Below are positions 61,699-64,000 of a stretch of 64,000 nt of DNA, in pieces. The DNA is taken from assembly GCF_050947875.1 (NCBI RefSeq), contig NW_027460413.1:1-64000 (forward strand), written 5' to 3'. The DNA comes from Dermacentor variabilis (lineage: Eukaryota > Arthropoda > Arachnida > Ixodida > Ixodidae). The position numbers and the translations under genes were made by a program. The number at the start of each line of letters is the position of its first letter. Position 1 is the stretch's first letter. A model generated the notes under the pieces. The model was given only the letters and a program-made list of their open reading frames with translations, was not told where the DNA came from and searched no databases.

Positions 61699-64000
61699 TT
61701 TTAAGCATGCGCATGCATCTTTTGGTAGACGCGGACGCAGTTTTCTGCAAAACCACACGATAGGCATGCAAATGGTGCTTTTGGCAGAACGCGCGCGTGG
61801 ATTTCTACCAAACGACGTGAAAAGCATGCCGATGCTGCTCTTTTTAGCACCCGCACATGGATTTGTGCCAAAACGCGTTTTTAGCATGCACATGCATCTT
61901 TTGGTAGACGCGGACGCAGTTTTCTGCAAAACCACACGATATGCATGCAAATGGTGCTTTTGGCAGAACGCGCGTGTGGATTTCTACCAAACGACGTGAA
62001 AAGCATGCCGATGCTGCTCTTTTTAGCACCCGCACATGGATTTGTGCCAAAACGCGTTTTAAGCATGCGCATGCATCTTTTGGTAGACGCGGACGCAGTT
62101 TTCTGCAAAACCACACGATATGCATGCAAATGGTGCTTTTGGCAGAACGCGCGCGTGGATTTCTACCAAACGACGTGAAAAGCATGCCGACGCTGCTCTT
62201 TTTAACATCCGCACATGGATTTGTGCCAAAGCGCGTTTTAAGCATGCGCATGCATCTTTTGGTAGACGCGGACGCAGTTTTCTGCAAAACCACACGATAT
62301 GCATGCAAATGGTGCTTTTGGCAGAACGCGCGTGTGGATTTCCACCAAACGACGTGAAAAGCATGCCGATGCTGCTCTTTTTAGCACCCGCACATGGATT
62401 TGTGCCACAACGCGTTTTAAGCATGCGCATGCATCTTTTGGTAGACGCGGACGCAGTTTTCTGCAAAACCACACGATATGCATGCAAATGGTGCTTTTGG
62501 CAGAACGCGCGCGTGGATTTCTACCAAACGACGTGAAAAGCATGCCGATGCTGCTCTTTTTAACATCCGCACATGGATTTGTGCCAAAGCGCGTTTTAAG
62601 CATGCGCATGCATCTTTTGGTAGACGCGGACGCAGTTTTCTGCAAAACCACACGATAGGCATGCAAATGGTGCTTTTGGCAGAACGCGCGTGTGGATTTC
62701 TACCAAACGACGTGAAAAGCATGCCGATGCTGCTCTTTTTAGCACCCGCGCATGGATTTGTGCCAAAACGCGTTTTAAGCATGCGCATGCATCTTTTGGT
62801 AGACGCGGACGCAGTTTTCTGCAAAACCACACGATATGCATGCAAATGGTGCTTTTGGCAGAACGCGCGCGTGGATTTCTACCAAACGACGTGAAAAGCA
62901 TGCCGATGCTGCTCTTTTTAACATCCGCACATGGATTTGTGCCAAAATGCGTTTTAAGCATGCGCATGCATCTTTTGGTAGACGCGGACGCAGTTTTCTG
63001 CAAAACCACACGATAGGCATGCAAATGGTGCTTTTGGCAGAACGCGCGCGTGGATTTCTACCAAACGACGTGAAAAGCATGCCGATGCTGCTCTTTTTAG
63101 CACCCGCACATGGATTTGTGCCAAAACGCGTTTTTAGCATGCACATGCATCTTTTGGTAGACGCGGACGCAGTTTTCTGCAAAACCACACGATATGCATG
63201 AAAATGGTGCTTTTGGCAGAACGCGCGTGTGGATTTCTACCAAACGACGTGAAAAGCATGCCGATGCTGCTCTTTTTAACATCCGCACATGGATTTGTGC
63301 CAAAGCGCGTTTTAAGCATGCGCATGCATCTTTTGGTAGACGCGGACGCAGTTTTCTGCAAAACCACACGATAGGCATGCAAATGGTGCTTTTGGCAGAA
63401 CGCGCGTGTGGATTTCTACCAAACGACGTGAAAAGCATGCCGATGCTGCTCTTTTTAGCACCCGCACATGGATTTGTGCCAAAACGCGTTTTAAGCATGC
63501 GCATGCATCTTTTGGTAGACGCGGACGCAGTTTTCTGCAAAACCACACGATATGCATGCAAATGGTGCTTTTGGCAGAACGCGCGCGTGGATTTCTACCA
63601 AACGACGTGAAAAGCATGCCGATGCTGCTCTTTTTAACATCCGCACATGGATTTGTGCCAAAGCGCGTTTTAAGCATGCGCATGCATCTTTTGGCAGACG
63701 CGGACGCAGTTTTCTGCAAAACCACACGATAGGCATGCAAATGGTGCTTTTGGCAGAACGCGCGTGTGGATTTCTACCAAACGACGTGAAAAGCATGCCG
63801 ATGCTGCTCTTTTTAGCACCCGCACATGGATTTGTGCCAAAACGCGTTTTAAGCATGCGCATGCATCTTTTGGTAGACGCGGACGCAGTTTTCTGCAAAA
63901 CCACACGATATGCATGCAAATGGTGCTTTTGGCAGAACGCGCGCGTGGATTTCTACCAAACGACGTGAAAAGCATGCCGATGCTGCTCTTTTTAACATCC
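61699..64000 (+). repeat. 21-monomer-offset duplicated block, copy 2
   Basis: This is the partner of 57940-60241. It runs to the window edge, so the true length of the duplication is unknown. The left limit is set by CCAAAGCG at about 61697 against CCAAAACG at about 57938. Confidence 0.85.

Larger units (their letters stand above)
1..64000 (+). repeat. 179-bp satellite DNA array, about 357.5 head-to-tail monomers
   Basis: The full window is a tandem array of one 179-bp monomer, all units in the same orientation. Monomer starts (ATGCAAATGG) recur every 179 bp, for example at 560, 739 and 918, from 23 to 63914. That distance equals 357 x 179 minus 12, and the indels I could read sum to -12, so no unit is partial, inverted or interrupted. 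Copies differ from each other mostly at a handful of recurrent sites. No transposon, telomeric repeat, microsatellite or gene is seen inside. A repeat unit near nucleosome length in a very long homogeneous array is typical of eukaryotic centromeric or pericentromeric satellites; that location is inferred, not shown. Subtelomeric or interstitial heterochromatin are alternatives. The family is not one I recognise; it is not primate alpha satellite. Confidence 0.98.

Noticed and set aside
1..64000. Hundreds of overlapping open frames of 67-154 codons on both strands
   Set aside because: They repeat every 179 bp, a length not divisible by 3, so the frame changes at each monomer. They occur equally on both strands, share no start context, and are only the translation of a low-stop 60-bp subunit. 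No coding signal is seen.
1..64000. Primate alpha satellite (171 bp) or the Arabidopsis-type ~178-bp satellite
   Set aside because: The period is close, but the sequence has no resemblance that I can recognise to either; the 60-bp trimer structure and CpG-rich core are different.
1..64000. CRISPR array
   Set aside because: There are no short repeats separated by unique spacers; the entire unit is repeated and there are no cas genes.
1..64000. Transposable element or terminal inverted repeats at block boundaries
   Set aside because: All blocks are in-phase satellite with whole-monomer offsets and the same orientation. No element ends, target duplications or foreign sequence are present.
1..64000. 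A single array-wide higher-order repeat period
   Set aside because: Offsets between matched blocks vary (2, 3, 7, 8, 10, 13, 14, 15, 19, 20, 21, 41, 51, 56 monomers and more) and blocks are nested, so no one period holds over the window.

Overview
The whole window is one uninterrupted head-to-tail tandem array of a 179-bp satellite monomer. I find no gene, RNA gene, transposon, CRISPR array or unique sequence in it. Taking the monomer to start at the motif ATGCAAATGG, the first complete unit begins at 23 and the last at 63914. That spacing is 357 monomers minus 12 bp. I read about 40 one-base indels and one 4-bp insertion across the array, and they sum to exactly -12, so no monomer is truncated, inverted or interrupted. 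A non-coding array this long, with a roughly nucleosome-sized unit, points to a eukaryotic chromosome, most likely centromeric or pericentromeric heterochromatin. I do not recognise the satellite family or the species. The monomer is about 48.6% GC and is not CpG-depleted (14 CpG per 179 bp, observed/expected about 1.3).

The 179-bp monomer is a trimer of a diverged ~60-bp ancestral unit (subunits A, B and C of 60, 60 and 59 bp). Each subunit starts with ATGC just after GC, so a GCATGC site falls at every subunit junction. Pairwise identity by hand is about 67% for A/B and A/C and about 60% for B/C. The monomer is rich in dyad symmetry: an imperfect hairpin in A, the palindromes AAAACGCGTTTT and GCATGCGCATGC, and an ACGCGCGCGT palindrome in one monomer class. 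No CENP-B box is present.

Monomers fall into classes set by five linked variant sites. Class order is neither random nor one fixed higher-order repeat (HOR). Near-identical blocks recur at offsets that are whole numbers of monomers (2, 3, 7, 8, 10, 13, 14, 15, 20, 21 and longer). Private variants divide the array. About 1-20.3 kb carries a GCGCATGG subfamily, with other variants limited to 8-19.4 kb. About 21-27 kb and 37-40 kb share a copied block. About 31-62 kb carries GACGCTG-marked and AGCGCCC-marked monomers. The picture is of an array growing by repeated local segmental duplication.

With no genes there is no pathway to describe. Many open frames occur on both strands, but they are a by-product of a 60-bp (20-codon) subunit with few stops, and the 179-bp period shifts the frame at every unit.
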